Shown here piece after piece: positions 47,074-56,028 of a stretch of 64,000 nt of DNA. The notes beneath the pieces were generated by a model that worked only from the letters and a program-made list of their open reading frames with translations, did not search any database and was not told the origin of the DNA. The stretch spans positions 154,770 to 218,769 of the forward strand of contig NZ_BMMV01000003.1 of NCBI RefSeq assembly GCF_014646115.1, in the 5' to 3' direction. The position numbers and the translations under genes were made by a program. Within the stretch, counting starts at the first letter, position 1. Each line of letters starts with the position of its first letter. This DNA is from Streptomyces camponoticapitis (lineage in GTDB: Bacteria > Actinomycetota > Actinomycetes > Streptomycetales > Streptomycetaceae).

Positions 47074-49838
47074 TGGCGTTCCCAGAGCAGGCTCTGGATC
47101 TGCGAGCCGAGGTACAGATCGGCGGCCTGTGGACAGACATCACGTCCCGACTGCGCACTTCGGATCCGCTGGTGGCGAGCTACGGCATGAGCGCGGAGGG
47201 GACCAGCGTGGACCCCTCCACGTGCACCCTGAAGGTGGACAACAGCGACGGAGCGCTGAGCGCCAGGAACCCTCTCTCCCCGTGGCACGGAGCTCTGGGC
47301 AGGAACATCCCGCTCAGGGTGACCGTGCCCAGTGGCGAGTCGTACCTGGCGCTCACCGGCACCTCATCCGACATCGCATCCGCCCCGGACCACAACGACC
47401 TCGACATCGTCGGGGACTTGGACCTGCGGGTCGAAATCACCGGCGACCTGTACAACCAGGCGGTCACACAGAACCTGATCGGGAAGTGGGACGACGGCCC
47501 CAACCCGAGCTTCCTGCTTCAGATCTCCACCGACAGCCAACTACGGCTGCGCTGGTCAGACGCCTCCGCAGCGTTCCGTAGCTACACGGTGACCCTGCCT
47601 GCAGCGCTGCCTCGCCGGGTGGCTCTGCGCGCGCACCTGGACGTCGACAACGGGGACGATGGGTTCATCGCCCGCATGTACTGGGCGCCTTCGCTGGCCG
47701 GCCCGTGGACACGGTTCGACTCCGACATCCCCGGAACCGGCACCACCAGCATCTACAGCTCGACCGTCCCACTCAGCATCGCTCCCACCAGTCAGGTGTC
47801 ATCCACCCCGGGTGTCCCCCTGGCCGGCCGGGTGCATGCGGCCGAGGTCCGCAACAGCTCGGGCGTGGTCGTTGCCAGCCCGGACTTCGCTGCACAGGTT
47901 CCTGGGACCGCCACCTTCACGGACAGCTCCGGCAAGACCTGGACCCTGGCGGGGGCGGCGGAGATCACGGACCGCGAGTACCTGTTCCACGGGGAGATGT
48001 CCAAGTCGCCGCCGCGGTGGGTACCGAGCGGTAAGCAGGTGTGGGTGTCCGCCGAGGCAGCAGGCATCCTCCGGCGTCTGGGGCAGGGCAGGAAGGCCCT
48101 CGACAGCACGCTGCGCCGTCGCATCCCCAGCGCTCCGGGTTTGGTTGCCTATTGGCCGATGGAGGAGATGACCGGGGCGACGCAGGCATACAGCCCGGTA
48201 GCAGGTGTGGCGCCGCTGAAGATCACCGGCTTCGACTTCGCCACCGAGGACACCCTGGGTGGTTCCAGTCCGCTGCCGAAACTGAAGAACCCGGCCTCCC
48301 TCTCGGGCGCGGTCCCACGGGCTGCGACCAACGGGTGGCAGGTCGAGATGGTGTACCTGCTGCCGACCATGCCCGCCGCGCAGACTGAGATCCTGCGCGT
48401 CAGCGTCGGCGGTTCCACGATGCGCACGGCGCACGTGTACGCCAGCACTGCGGGGATCCGGGTGGAGGCCCGCGACAGCGAAGGGGATGTGATCCAGTTC
48501 TTCCTCTACACCGGGCCGAACGGGATCGCGGCTTTTCACTCGCGCTGGAACAAGCTCGTGATCTTCGTGTCCAACGAGGGCGGCGGAGATGTGCGCCTGA
48601 CCGCCGGCTGGCAGGACGTGACCGAGATCGGCGGACGGTCTACCGTTTCAACAATCTTCACCGGATCACTCGGATACGTCACCGCCGTCACGGGGTCGTG
48701 GGGCGCGGCGACCGAGGGGATGGCCCTCGGTCACCTCGGCGTGATGGCCGTCGCAGGGGCCGGCGCGACACCCGGCTCCGTCTACTACGACGGGGCCGAC
48801 TCCGGGTACTTGAGCGAGAGCGCGCTCAACCGCATCGTCCGCCTCGCAGCCGAGGAATCGCTGCCTCTGACGTGGGAGGACGGCGACGGGACCGCCGCGA
48901 CTGCTCAAATGGGGCCGCAACGCCCCGCGACCATGGTGAACCTGCTCCAGGAGTGCGCGGACGCGGACGGCGGCATCTTGATGGAGCGCCAGGACCGCCT
49001 AGGACTGCACTACCGAGACCGGACCAGCCTCTACAACCAGGCGCCTGCGCTGGTCTTGGACTACGCGGCGCGCCAGCTCGCGCCGCCCCTGGAACCGGTC
49101 GACGACGACAAATGGACGCGCAACGACATCACCGTGACACGTACGGCCGGGTCGTCGGGCCGGGTCGTCATCGAGGAGGGCCCGCTCTCGGTGCTACCTC
49201 CTGAGGAGGGCGGGGTAGGCACATACGACGACTCGGTGACCCTCAACCTGTACACGGACGAGCAGCCCATTCAGGTCGCAGGCTGGCTGGCGCACTTGGG
49301 TACGTGGAATGAGGCCAGGTACCCGTCGGTGAAAGTCCGCCTGCACAGGCACCCCGAGCTGATCCCGGCTGTGCTCAAGATGCGGATCGGCGACACCCTG
49401 CGCATCCTCAACCCTCCCGCCTTCGTGCAGCCGGGCCCGATCGACCTCCAGGTCCGCAAGATCACCCACACCCCTCGCCCGCGCGCCTGGGAGGTCGTCT
49501 TCGAGTGCCTGCCGGCCGGCCCCTGGAATGTGGCGGTCGTCGGGGTGTCCAAGGCGGACACCGCGGGCTCCGTCCTGGCTGGTCCCGTGGATGCGGACGA
49601 CACCGTGATGACGGTGGCGACGACGCGCGGTCCGCGCTGGGTCGACGCGGCCACCGGGTGGGACTTCCCGTTCGATGTCCGCGTGGGGGGTGAGGTAGTG
49701 CGCGTGGATCAGATCACGGGCCCGGTCCAGGACGCTTTCGCCCGTACTCTCACGCCCGGGTGGGGCACCGCCACCTCCGGCCAGACGTGGACCACCACCG
49801 GCGGATCCAGCGCCGACTACTCCGTGCAGGGGGCGTGA
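47073..49838 (+). CDS. minor tail protein with LamG-like region
   Basis: A 921-residue tail protein, coupled to the tape measure by TAATG. The N-terminus resembles distal-tail/hub proteins (EVQIGGLWTDITSRLRTSDP, CTLKVDNSDGALSARNPLSP). Two beta-sandwich LamG/concanavalin-like stretches are likely (about 110-250 and 370-560, the latter starting PGLVAYWPMEE). The C-terminus has a tail-hub beta region. It probably combines baseplate and carbohydrate-binding roles. Confidence 0.85.
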   Translation: MAFPEQALDLRAEVQIGGLWTDITSRLRTSDPLVASYGMSAEGTSVDPSTCTLKVDNSDGALSARNPLSPWHGALGRNIPLRVTVPSGESYLALTGTSSDIASAPDHNDLDIVGDLDLRVEITGDLYNQAVTQNLIGKWDDGPNPSFLLQISTDSQLRLRWSDASAAFRSYTVTLPAALPRRVALRAHLDVDNGDDGFIARMYWAPSLAGPWTRFDSDIPGTGTTSIYSSTVPLSIAPTSQVSSTPGVPLAGRVHAAEVRNSSGVVVASPDFAAQVPGTATFTDSSGKTWTLAGAAEITDREYLFHGEMSKSPPRWVPSGKQVWVSAEAAGILRRLGQGRKALDSTLRRRIPSAPGLVAYWPMEEMTGATQAYSPVAGVAPLKITGFDFATEDTLGGSSPLPKLKNPASLSGAVPRAATNGWQVEMVYLLPTMPAAQTEILRVSVGGSTMRTAHVYASTAGIRVEARDSEGDVIQFFLYTGPNGIAAFHSRWNKLVIFVSNEGGGDVRLTAGWQDVTEIGGRSTVSTIFTGSLGYVTAVTGSWGAATEGMALGHLGVMAVAGAGATPGSVYYDGADSGYLSESALNRIVRLAAEESLPLTWEDGDGTAATAQMGPQRPATMVNLLQECADADGGILMERQDRLGLHYRDRTSLYNQAPALVLDYAARQLAPPLEPVDDDKWTRNDITVTRTAGSSGRVVIEEGPLSVLPPEEGGVGTYDDSVTLNLYTDEQPIQVAGWLAHLGTWNEARYPSVKVRLHRHPELIPAVLKMRIGDTLRILNPPAFVQPGPIDLQVRKITHTPRPRAWEVVFECLPAGPWNVAVVGVSKADTAGSVLAGPVDADDTVMTVATTRGPRWVDAATGWDFPFDVRVGGEVVRVDQITGPVQDAFARTLTPGWGTATSGQTWTTTGGSSADYSVQGA

Positions 49839-49839
49839 G

Positions 49840-51060
49840 ATGGCTGACCTGTATCCCGACTACGCCGCCCTCGCGGCCGCGGAGACCGAAGGCGTCGACT
49901 ACTCCCGCACCGCGGTCATCCCGACCGGCACCACATGGGCGTCGGTGGCGATCCACGGTGGCGGGATCGAGGCCGGGTCAGGGGAGATTGCGAAGGAGGT
50001 AGCCGGGACGCGGATGAGGTTCTACGAGTTCGCCGGCCTGAAGACCTCCGGCAACGTAGACCTCCACATCACCAGCACCAACTTCGATGAACCGACCGCC
50101 CTGGGGCTGATCGCCGCATCCCGCCGGTGCCTGAGTTTCCACGGGTACACGGGGACGGACGGCGTCCCGGAGACCGCGATCGGCGGTCTGGACACGGAGC
50201 TTGTCTCCCGCATCAGCCTCGCCTTGCGCGGCGCGGGGTTCGCGGTGGTTGACGCGCCCAGCGAGATCGCTGGAACGAACCCACTCAACATCTGCAACTC
50301 GACCCTGTCGGGCGCCGGCGTGCAGCTCGAACTGTCCCGCTCGCAGAGAGCGGCGTTCTTCCCGGGCGGGGATCTCAGCCGGGCGATGCGGGACTCCGGG
50401 CAGAGGACGGATGCGTTCTATGCCTACGCCGCTGCGGTGCAGTCCATCTTCAGCGGATACGGCGTCGTCGCACAGAACAGCATCAACGTCTCCCGCTACT
50501 GCCTGATCCCCGCCCCGGCCGCCAACGTGGACATGGTCGCCACGGTGGCCACGGACAAGCTCGCCACGGGCGGCAGCCACTTCCTCAACCTCGTCGCCCG
50601 CTACGCCGACGCCTCCAACTCCTACCTCGCGCGGCTGGAGTTCACCGCCACAGCCACTGTCGCCCTGACCGTCCGGCGCCGTCTGGCGGGCACGGAGACG
50701 TCCCTCGGTGGCGGCACCGTCGCCGGACTCACCCACGTCGCAGGCCGGCGCTTCCGCATCCGGCTTCAAGTCACCGGTACCGCCTTGCGGGCGAAGGTCT
50801 GGCTCGACGGCCGACCCCAGCCCGCCGCGTGGAACGTCGACGTGACGGACAGCAACCTGACGGCGGCCGGGCAGCTCGGCATGCGCTCGATCCTGTCGAC
50901 CTCGAACACCAACGTTCTTCCGGTCGTGGCGTCATGGGGTGACTTCCTCCTTGCCGGGCCTCAGCGATTCGAAGTGACCCGGGCGGTCAACGGCATCGTC
51001 AAGCCTCATGACGCGGGCGCGGATCTGCGTCTCGCTCACCCCGCCATCGTCGCGCTTTAA
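49840..51060 (+). CDS. tail protein with poly-gamma-glutamate hydrolase domain
   Basis: A 406-residue protein. Residues 5-185 match the phage poly-gamma-glutamate hydrolase family (PghP of phage phiNIT1): zinc-site residues in SVAIHGGGIEAG (H39, E44), DLHITSTNFDEP (H76) and LSFHGYTG (H101), then CNSTLSGAGVQLELSRSQRA. Residues 215-390 form a beta-sandwich (LNLVARYADASNSYLARLEF, VRRRLAGTETSLGGGTVAGL). The zinc carboxypeptidase-like domain in a tail gene suggests cutting of a gamma-linked or related peptide polymer at the cell surface during adsorption. Confidence 0.88.
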   Translation: MADLYPDYAALAAAETEGVDYSRTAVIPTGTTWASVAIHGGGIEAGSGEIAKEVAGTRMRFYEFAGLKTSGNVDLHITSTNFDEPTALGLIAASRRCLSFHGYTGTDGVPETAIGGLDTELVSRISLALRGAGFAVVDAPSEIAGTNPLNICNSTLSGAGVQLELSRSQRAAFFPGGDLSRAMRDSGQRTDAFYAYAAAVQSIFSGYGVVAQNSINVSRYCLIPAPAANVDMVATVATDKLATGGSHFLNLVARYADASNSYLARLEFTATATVALTVRRRLAGTETSLGGGTVAGLTHVAGRRFRIRLQVTGTALRAKVWLDGRPQPAAWNVDVTDSNLTAAGQLGMRSILSTSNTNVLPVVASWGDFLLAGPQRFEVTRAVNGIVKPHDAGADLRLAHPAIVAL

Positions 51061-51070
51061 GGAGGCCCTC

Positions 51071-51475
51071 GTGGAGTGGCACGCTGGCATGACCATCACG
51101 GCGGAACGCCTGATGAATCGCGACCTTGAGGAAGAGGTGACCGTCGGGGCCGTGGCCGCCACCGGCTGGTCCATCTCCAGCTTCGAGGGCCGCCGGAAGT
51201 CAGGTGTCACCACGGTGAACCTTCTGGTCACAAGGACCGGGGCCGACGTCGCACAGTCGGCGGCCGACTCGGGCAACATCGCCGGCGACCCCGCGGTGTG
51301 CACTCTTCCCGTCGACTGGCGGCCGCCAGCCACCGCGAACGGCCTCTTCGGAAACGGCGTGGTCGACGGCGAGTTCAGCGTCAACATCGCCGGAGTGATC
51401 ATCATCCGGAGCATCTCCGGCAACGCCGGGATCGTCACCGGCACGAACACCCGGATCTTCTGCACCTGGCTCTGA
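51071..51475 (+). CDS. tail or baseplate protein, function unknown
   Basis: A 134-residue protein from GTG 51071 with GGAGG five bases upstream. Opening TITAERLMNRDLEEEVTVGA, then beta strands to a hydrophobic ending (GNAGIVTGTNTRIFCTW). Tail fibre-associated position. Confidence 0.65.
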   Translation: MEWHAGMTITAERLMNRDLEEEVTVGAVAATGWSISSFEGRRKSGVTTVNLLVTRTGADVAQSAADSGNIAGDPAVCTLPVDWRPPATANGLFGNGVVDGEFSVNIAGVIIIRSISGNAGIVTGTNTRIFCTWL

Positions 51476-51489
51476 CCCTCGCCCCACCC

Positions 51490-51517
51490 AAGCCCCGCGC
51501 CCGTCTGGCCGGGGCTT
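51490..51517 (+). terminator. terminator between tail and lysis genes
   Basis: Arms AAGCCCCG (51490-51497) and CGGGGCTT (51510-51517), 12-base loop, then TCTGC; it separates tail and lysis genes. Confidence 0.6.
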
Positions 51518-51540
51518 TCTGCATGCAACGAGGAGGCACC

Positions 51541-51804
51541 GTGCCCGAACAGCAGCCGTCCGTCGGCGGCATCGTCCACTACGTCCGCTACGGCACGCCC
51601 GGCGGCGAGTACGGAAAGGAATGCCGGGCCGCAGTGGTCACTGAGACCCACGGCCCCGACTCGCTCGGGGAGGTGGTATCCCTGGCCGTCCTCAACCCCG
51701 GAGGCCTGTTCTTCGCACAGCGCTGCCAGCAGGGCGACGAGCTGACCGGGGAACACCCGCCCGGCGCTTACGGCGGCACGTGGCACTGGCCGGAGCGTGT
51801 GTGA
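51541..51804 (+). CDS. conserved small actinophage protein
   Basis: An 87-residue protein from GTG 51541 with a GAGGAGG leader. IVHYVRYGTPGGEYGKECRA, LAVLNPGGLFFAQR and the ending GTWHWPER form a pattern common to many Streptomyces phages and genomes. The role is unknown; it is coupled to the endolysin by TGATG. Confidence 0.75.
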   Translation: MPEQQPSVGGIVHYVRYGTPGGEYGKECRAAVVTETHGPDSLGEVVSLAVLNPGGLFFAQRCQQGDELTGEHPPGAYGGTWHWPERV

Positions 51805-52670
51805 TGGCGACTCCGATGTCCGCTGCCGCGTTCGTGGAGGCTCTGGTCGAGGAGGGCCTGGTCGTCGTCGAGACGGACGGCTGGCGAACCCGGAACCGGA
51901 ATCACGTGGGGCCCTGGGGCCCGGTCCACGGCGTGATGATGCACCACACGGTCACCAAGGGCACCGCGAATACCGTCCGGATCTGCCGTGACGGCTACGC
52001 GGGGCTTCCCGGGCCGCTGTGCCACGGTGTGATCGCCAAGGACGGCCGGGTGCACCTGGTCGGCTACGGCCGGGCCAACCACGCCGGCAGCGGCGACGAC
52101 GACGTCCTCCAGGCGGTCGTCGCCGAGAGGAAGCTCCCGGCCGACAACGAGGCCAACACGGACGGCAACAGGCACTTCTACGGCTTCGAGTGCGAGAACC
52201 TCGGCGACGGCAAGGACCCCTGGCCCGCCGTCCAGGTCGAGGCCATGGAAGCCGCGGCCGCCGCCGTGTGTCGAGTCCACAAATGGGGCCCGCCCTCGGT
52301 CATCGGCCACCTGGAGTGGCAGCCGGGCAAGATCGACCCCCACGGCGTCTCGATGGACGGCCTGCGCAGACGGATCGACGAGCGCCTGGTCGACCGCCCC
52401 GACAAGCCCACCCCGCCGAAGCCGCCCGTACGGCCGCCGTTCCCCGGCGACTCCGCGTTCCGACCGGGCAAGTCGAGCCCCGCCATCGAGCTCCTCGGCC
52501 GGCAGCTGGTGAAGCGCGGCTATGGCAAGCACTACCGCGTCGGCCCGAGCCCTCAGTGGGGGGAGGCCGACCGCCTCAACGTGCGCGACTTCCAGCGCTC
52601 GCACACACAGCTCCGCGGCGACGCCGACGGATACCCCGGCCCCCTCACCTGGCACCTCCTCTTCTCCTGA
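51804..52670 (+). CDS. endolysin: N-acetylmuramoyl-L-alanine amidase
   Basis: A 288-residue lysin. The amidase_2/PGRP-like catalytic domain (about 35-185) has the zinc His pair in VHGVMMHHTV (H47/H48), HGVIAKDGRVHLVGYGRANH, and the final GHLEWQPGKIDP. A Pro-rich linker (DKPTPPKPPVRPPFPGD) leads to a peptidoglycan-binding domain (215-288, LGRQLVKRGYGKHYRVGPSP). No signal peptide, so release depends on the holins encoded next. Confidence 0.93.
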   Translation: MATPMSAAAFVEALVEEGLVVVETDGWRTRNRNHVGPWGPVHGVMMHHTVTKGTANTVRICRDGYAGLPGPLCHGVIAKDGRVHLVGYGRANHAGSGDDDVLQAVVAERKLPADNEANTDGNRHFYGFECENLGDGKDPWPAVQVEAMEAAAAAVCRVHKWGPPSVIGHLEWQPGKIDPHGVSMDGLRRRIDERLVDRPDKPTPPKPPVRPPFPGDSAFRPGKSSPAIELLGRQLVKRGYGKHYRVGPSPQWGEADRLNVRDFQRSHTQLRGDADGYPGPLTWHLLFS

Positions 52671-52684
52671 AAGGGCGTACAGCC

Positions 52685-52915
52685 ATGTTCACGAAGGCAT
52701 TCTGGAAGTCGACCTCCGAGCGCGCGGTACGTACCGGCGCGCAGGTCCTCGCCGCAACGCTCGGACTCGAAACCCTCGGTGTGATCAACGCGGACTGGGG
52801 CGACGGCCTGTCGCTGGCCGCCGGAGCCGCGCTCCTGGCGGTCCTGACCGGGGTGGCCACGTCTGGCGGGACGGAGGGGCCGGGCATCACCGAGACCGTA
52901 CGGACCCGTCGGTGA
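52685..52915 (+). CDS. holin, r1t-like
   Basis: A 76-residue protein with two hydrophobic segments (AQVLAATLGLETLGVINADW; SLAAGAALLAVLTGVATS) and a charged C-terminus. WKSTSERAVRTGAQVLAATL is the usual opening of actinophage r1t-type holins. Located directly after the endolysin. Confidence 0.88.
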   Translation: MFTKAFWKSTSERAVRTGAQVLAATLGLETLGVINADWGDGLSLAAGAALLAVLTGVATSGGTEGPGITETVRTRR

Positions 52916-53181
52916 CGCCGGTCGAGTCCGGCCAGATCGCGGTCGAGCTGGAGAAGATGCGCGGCGCCGTCGACACCGGCCTGGCCCGGGTGGACGGCAA
53001 GTTGGGCGTCCTCGTCGAGCGAGGACAGCACACCGAACAGCGGCTATCAGCGGCCGAAGCCGCGGCCGCGGCGCTCGCGACCCGAGTTACCGCGTTGGAG
53101 CGCCGTGTGTGGACGGCGTCGGGGATCGCCGCAGCGCTCGGTGCCGGTGGCGGCATCCTCGCCGCGTTCATCGGCGCGTAG
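52912..53181 (+). CDS. second holin-like protein, XhlA type
   Basis: An 89-residue protein from GTG 52912, overlapping the holin stop. A coiled coil (15-65, LARVDGKLGVLVERGQHTEQ) precedes one C-terminal transmembrane helix (GIAAALGAGGGILAAFIGA), the layout of XhlA-type lysis proteins. It may tune the timing of the main holin or link it to the endolysin. Confidence 0.75.
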   Translation: MTPVESGQIAVELEKMRGAVDTGLARVDGKLGVLVERGQHTEQRLSAAEAAAAALATRVTALERRVWTASGIAAALGAGGGILAAFIGA

Positions 53182-53187
53182 AAGAAT

Positions 53188-53221
53188 CGCCCCCTGTTCC
53201 GGCTTCGGCCGGCAGGGGGCG
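53188..53221. terminator. strong terminator of the late operon
   Basis: Outer arms CGCCCCCTG (53188-53196) and CAGGGGGCG (53213-53221), inner CCGGC/GCCGG pairing, then CCTTTG. It ends the 20-kb late operon and faces the convergent 53234 gene. Confidence 0.9.
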
Positions 53222-53233
53222 CCTTTGTCGTGC

Positions 53234-53443
53234 TCAGGTCTGGTCGGGCTCGCAGCTGTAGAAGAGCGTCGGGGCCGCAGACGGGAGGTCCACCCCCTGC
53301 GCCCTGATCTGCTTGCCCGCTTCCGTGTACGCGACCTCATACCGCTGCTGGCGCGTGCTGACCGTCGACGCGTGAAGGGTGTTGGACACGGACACCGGCC
53401 CGCCGGGGGTGCCGATCGTGATCACGTAGAAGTACCTCGTCAT
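53234..53443 (-). CDS. small Streptomyces-type protein
   Basis: A 69-residue protein from ATG 53443. Beta-rich N-terminus (RYFYVITIGTPGGPVSVSNT) and helical end (RYEVAYTEAGKQIRAQGVDL). Similar short proteins are common in Streptomyces and their phages. Starts the right-hand cargo region. Confidence 0.7.
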   Translation of the reverse strand: MTRYFYVITIGTPGGPVSVSNTLHASTVSTRQQRYEVAYTEAGKQIRAQGVDLPSAAPTLFYSCEPDQT

Positions 53444-53619
53444 GGGCCAAGGATGGCGTGTACTTGACGCCGCGTCCGGTCCTGCGGCCCGAACCACCCG
53501 TGACGGGGACCACGCCACCGCGCCCTCAGTCTGGCCTTCGGCCAGGCGGGGGCGCTTTCGTGTGTGGCTGGCCCAGAATCTTCCGGCCACCTCGGGCCCG
53601 ATGGTCATACGATCGTTGC

Positions 53620-54282
53620 ATGATTCGAGCAGTCGTTTTCGACGTCGGCGAATGCCTTGTGGACGAGACTCGCGAGTATGGGACTTGGGCGGACTGGCTC
53701 GGGGTCCCGCGGCACACCTTCGCCGCCATGTTCGGGGCGGTCATCGCTCAGGGGAAGGACTACCGCGACGTATTCCAGGAGTTCGCGCCCGGCTTCGACC
53801 TTCACGAGCAGCGCGAGGCTCGCGCCGCCGTCGGCCAGCCAGAGCACTTCGGGGAAGACGACCTGTATCCGGACGTCCGCCCCGCACTCGCGGAACTGCG
53901 CGCGGCCGGAATGTGGTTGGGCATCGCGGGCAACCAGACCACACGCGCCGGCGGCATCCTCCGAGAGCTGTTCACCAAGGACGTGGACCTGATCGGCACC
54001 TCGGACGACTGGGGCGCCAGCAAGCCGGACCCTGACTTCTTCATCCGCGTCGCCGAGATCGTGCCGTACGAGCCGGACGAGATTCTGTACGTCGGCGACC
54101 GTGTCGACAACGACCTCCGCCCCGCTGTCGCCGCGGGGATGCGGGCTGCACTCATCCGCCGAGGGCCGTGGGGCACCATCCAGTGGAAGACGAGGGAAGC
54201 CAAGAGGCTCCCCACCTTCCGGGTAGAGAGCCTCGGCGAACTGCGTTCAGCGATCGCCGACTTCAACGCGCGAGCGCGCTGA
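53620..54282 (+). CDS. HAD-superfamily hydrolase
   Basis: A 220-residue HAD hydrolase. Motif I FDVGECL with nucleophile D8; position D8+2 is Gly, not the second Asp of typical phosphatases. Motif II GIAGNQT (about 101-107), motif III Lys in SKPDPDFF (K135), motif IV GDRVDND (D160 and D163). It is cytoplasmic. Its stop overlaps the convergent regulator gene by 20 bp. HAD/XRE-TPR gene pairs occur in Streptomyces. Substrate unknown. Confidence 0.88.
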   Translation: MIRAVVFDVGECLVDETREYGTWADWLGVPRHTFAAMFGAVIAQGKDYRDVFQEFAPGFDLHEQREARAAVGQPEHFGEDDLYPDVRPALAELRAAGMWLGIAGNQTTRAGGILRELFTKDVDLIGTSDDWGASKPDPDFFIRVAEIVPYEPDEILYVGDRVDNDLRPAVAAGMRAALIRRGPWGTIQWKTREAKRLPTFRVESLGELRSAIADFNARAR

Positions 54283-55489
54283 CGGTCGTTGCCCACCCGT
54301 ACAGCCGGTCGTCCAGCTCGCGTACACACTGTTCGTGCTGGTGCGGCGCGAGGGCCCGTCGGACCTCGGTCACTCGGTCCATGCCCATCGCGTACCAGGT
54401 CACGGAGAGCTGATCGAGGGCCAGGAGCGCGTACCGGCAGGCTTCTTCCGGATTCCTGGCGGCGGCTTCGACGGCGGCCAGGTCGCCGAGGATCACGGTC
54501 CGCTGTTTGTCCTCAGTGGCGGGCAGCTCGTCGATGACGCTGAGGAGTGTAGTGCGGGCCTGCGGCAGGTGTCCCGCGAGCAGTTGGGTGTTGCCCTTGA
54601 ACGCGGCCAGCCTGACGGGGCTGAACCAGTCAAGCCACTCAGGAGACGCGTGCTCACCGCCCACGGCGAGCAGGTCCTCGGCGTGCCCGATCAGGTGCAG
54701 CGCTGTGCGGGTGTGCCCGCAGCGGGTCTCGCACTCCGCCTCGACTGCGTCCAGCCACGCCAACAGTTCGACGGACGCCGGGGCGCGCCGCGCGTACGTA
54801 CGGGCCGCCACCATGCGCTCCACCGCTGCACCGCGATCTCCTGCCCACGCGGGGACGAACGCCATGTGCGCGAGGATCGCCGCGCCGAGCAGCGCGTCGT
54901 CAGCCTCACCGGCGGCCTGGAGGGCTCGCAGTAGCGTCGCGCTCGCCCGCTCGGGCTCCCGCATGTCGAAGAACTCGATCCGTGCGCTCAAGAGGTATGA
55001 CTCGGCGACTGCGGCGGCCACGTGCCGACGGGTCTGGCCGGCGGTCTCGGTGAGGAGGGCGCAGCCGAGGGTGGCGTGTGCGAGGGCGGCCGGGTGGAGG
55101 GTGGCGGGCGCAACGGACCAGTACAACCGGCGGTGCGAGCGGGTCACAGCCTCGAAGTCGGCGGCCACAGTGGCGGGTTGCAACGTGCCCGACGTCTGAG
55201 TAGGCACCATGGGGTGCCCGGAGAGCGCGGACAGGGCAGGGCGCCTCGGGGCGTCGTTGGGCTGGTCCCGTCCGTCCGGGGCGGTGAACCCGAGGTCCCG
55301 GAGGTCCTGCCCGAGGGCGGTCACGAGGGCCTGCTGGAGGTCGGGGTGGGGCCAGGGCGGGGAGTCGGACTCCCACCGGCGGACCTGCCGGACCCCGACC
55401 CCGAGCACGGTGGCGAGCGCCTGCTGGGAGGCGTATCCGGCCGCGATGCGCGCGGCTCTTAGGCGGGGGTTTCCTGTCGGCTGCGGCAC
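54263..55489 (-). CDS. XRE regulator with TPR-like C-terminal domain
   Basis: A 408-residue regulator from GTG 55489 with GGAGGT five bases upstream. HTH at 8-62 (RAARIAAGYASQQALATVLG, then VRQVRRWESD). The C-terminal 250 residues form helical tetratricopeptide-like repeats (LLRALQAAGEADDALLGAAI, LAWLDAVEAECETRCGHTRT), the layout of signal-binding Streptomyces regulators. Phased AAGTCCTC repeats upstream are its likely operators, and the HAD gene may be a target or ligand modifier. Confidence 0.85.
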   Translation of the reverse strand: MPQPTGNPRLRAARIAAGYASQQALATVLGVGVRQVRRWESDSPPWPHPDLQQALVTALGQDLRDLGFTAPDGRDQPNDAPRRPALSALSGHPMVPTQTSGTLQPATVAADFEAVTRSHRRLYWSVAPATLHPAALAHATLGCALLTETAGQTRRHVAAAVAESYLLSARIEFFDMREPERASATLLRALQAAGEADDALLGAAILAHMAFVPAWAGDRGAAVERMVAARTYARRAPASVELLAWLDAVEAECETRCGHTRTALHLIGHAEDLLAVGGEHASPEWLDWFSPVRLAAFKGNTQLLAGHLPQARTTLLSVIDELPATEDKQRTVILGDLAAVEAAARNPEEACRYALLALDQLSVTWYAMGMDRVTEVRRALAPHQHEQCVRELDDRLYGWATTVSALAR

Positions 55490-55570
55490 GCTGCACCTCC
55501 GTATCGGTCCGGCGCCCAGTGTGACAGCGGGCCCTCCCGGAAACCAGCATCCACCCGTATGAGCGTACGA

Positions 55571-55611
55571 AAGTCCTCATCTGGGCGTCAAAAAGTCCTC
55601 TTCAAGTCCTC
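55571..55611. promoter_or_regulatory. phased AAGTCCTC operator repeats
   Basis: AAGTCCTC at 55571-55578, 55593-55600 and 55604-55611. Start-to-start distances are 22 and 11 bp, two and one helical turns, so all copies face the same way. They lie between the divergent XRE-TPR gene and the 55681 gene and probably bind the former's product. Confidence 0.75.
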
Positions 55612-55680
55612 GTAGTTGGGGTGTTGGCAGTCCACTGTAGGTGCCCCACCCACCAGCACGGGGCCACAGAGGAGCCGCCG

Positions 55681-56028
55681 ATGCCTGACACGCCACCATC
55701 TACGGACTGGGACGCTATTCGCGTGCCCCGCTTCCTGGGCCTCACCGCGCTCGACATCCTCGGCTCCCGGTGTGGCGCCGTCGTGGATGACCCCGTCGAG
55801 ATGGCCCTGTACTGGCTTATCCCGGCGGGGGCCGGGGCAAGCTGGGACGTCGCGACCACGCGGCTCGACACGGAGCGCGTGACAATCCCGCCGCCTCGGC
55901 GGACGCAGGGGCCGGGGCCGTACTGGCGGATGTGCCCTGGACAGGACCGGTGGCTCACCGACGCAGATGCCCTGCGCGCGGCGCTCGAAGATGCGCTCGG
56001 ACCACAGCAGTCGGAGGCGACCCGATGA
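55681..56028 (+). CDS. small cargo protein, first of three
   Basis: A 115-residue protein with GAGGAG upstream. WDAIRVPRFLGLTALDILGS, then beta sequence VVDDPVEMALYWLIPAGAGA. This is common in Streptomyces next to XRE-TPR regulators, so it is probably the regulated gene. ATGA overlap with the next. Confidence 0.7.
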   Translation: MPDTPPSTDWDAIRVPRFLGLTALDILGSRCGAVVDDPVEMALYWLIPAGAGASWDVATTRLDTERVTIPPPRRTQGPGPYWRMCPGQDRWLTDADALRAALEDALGPQQSEATR

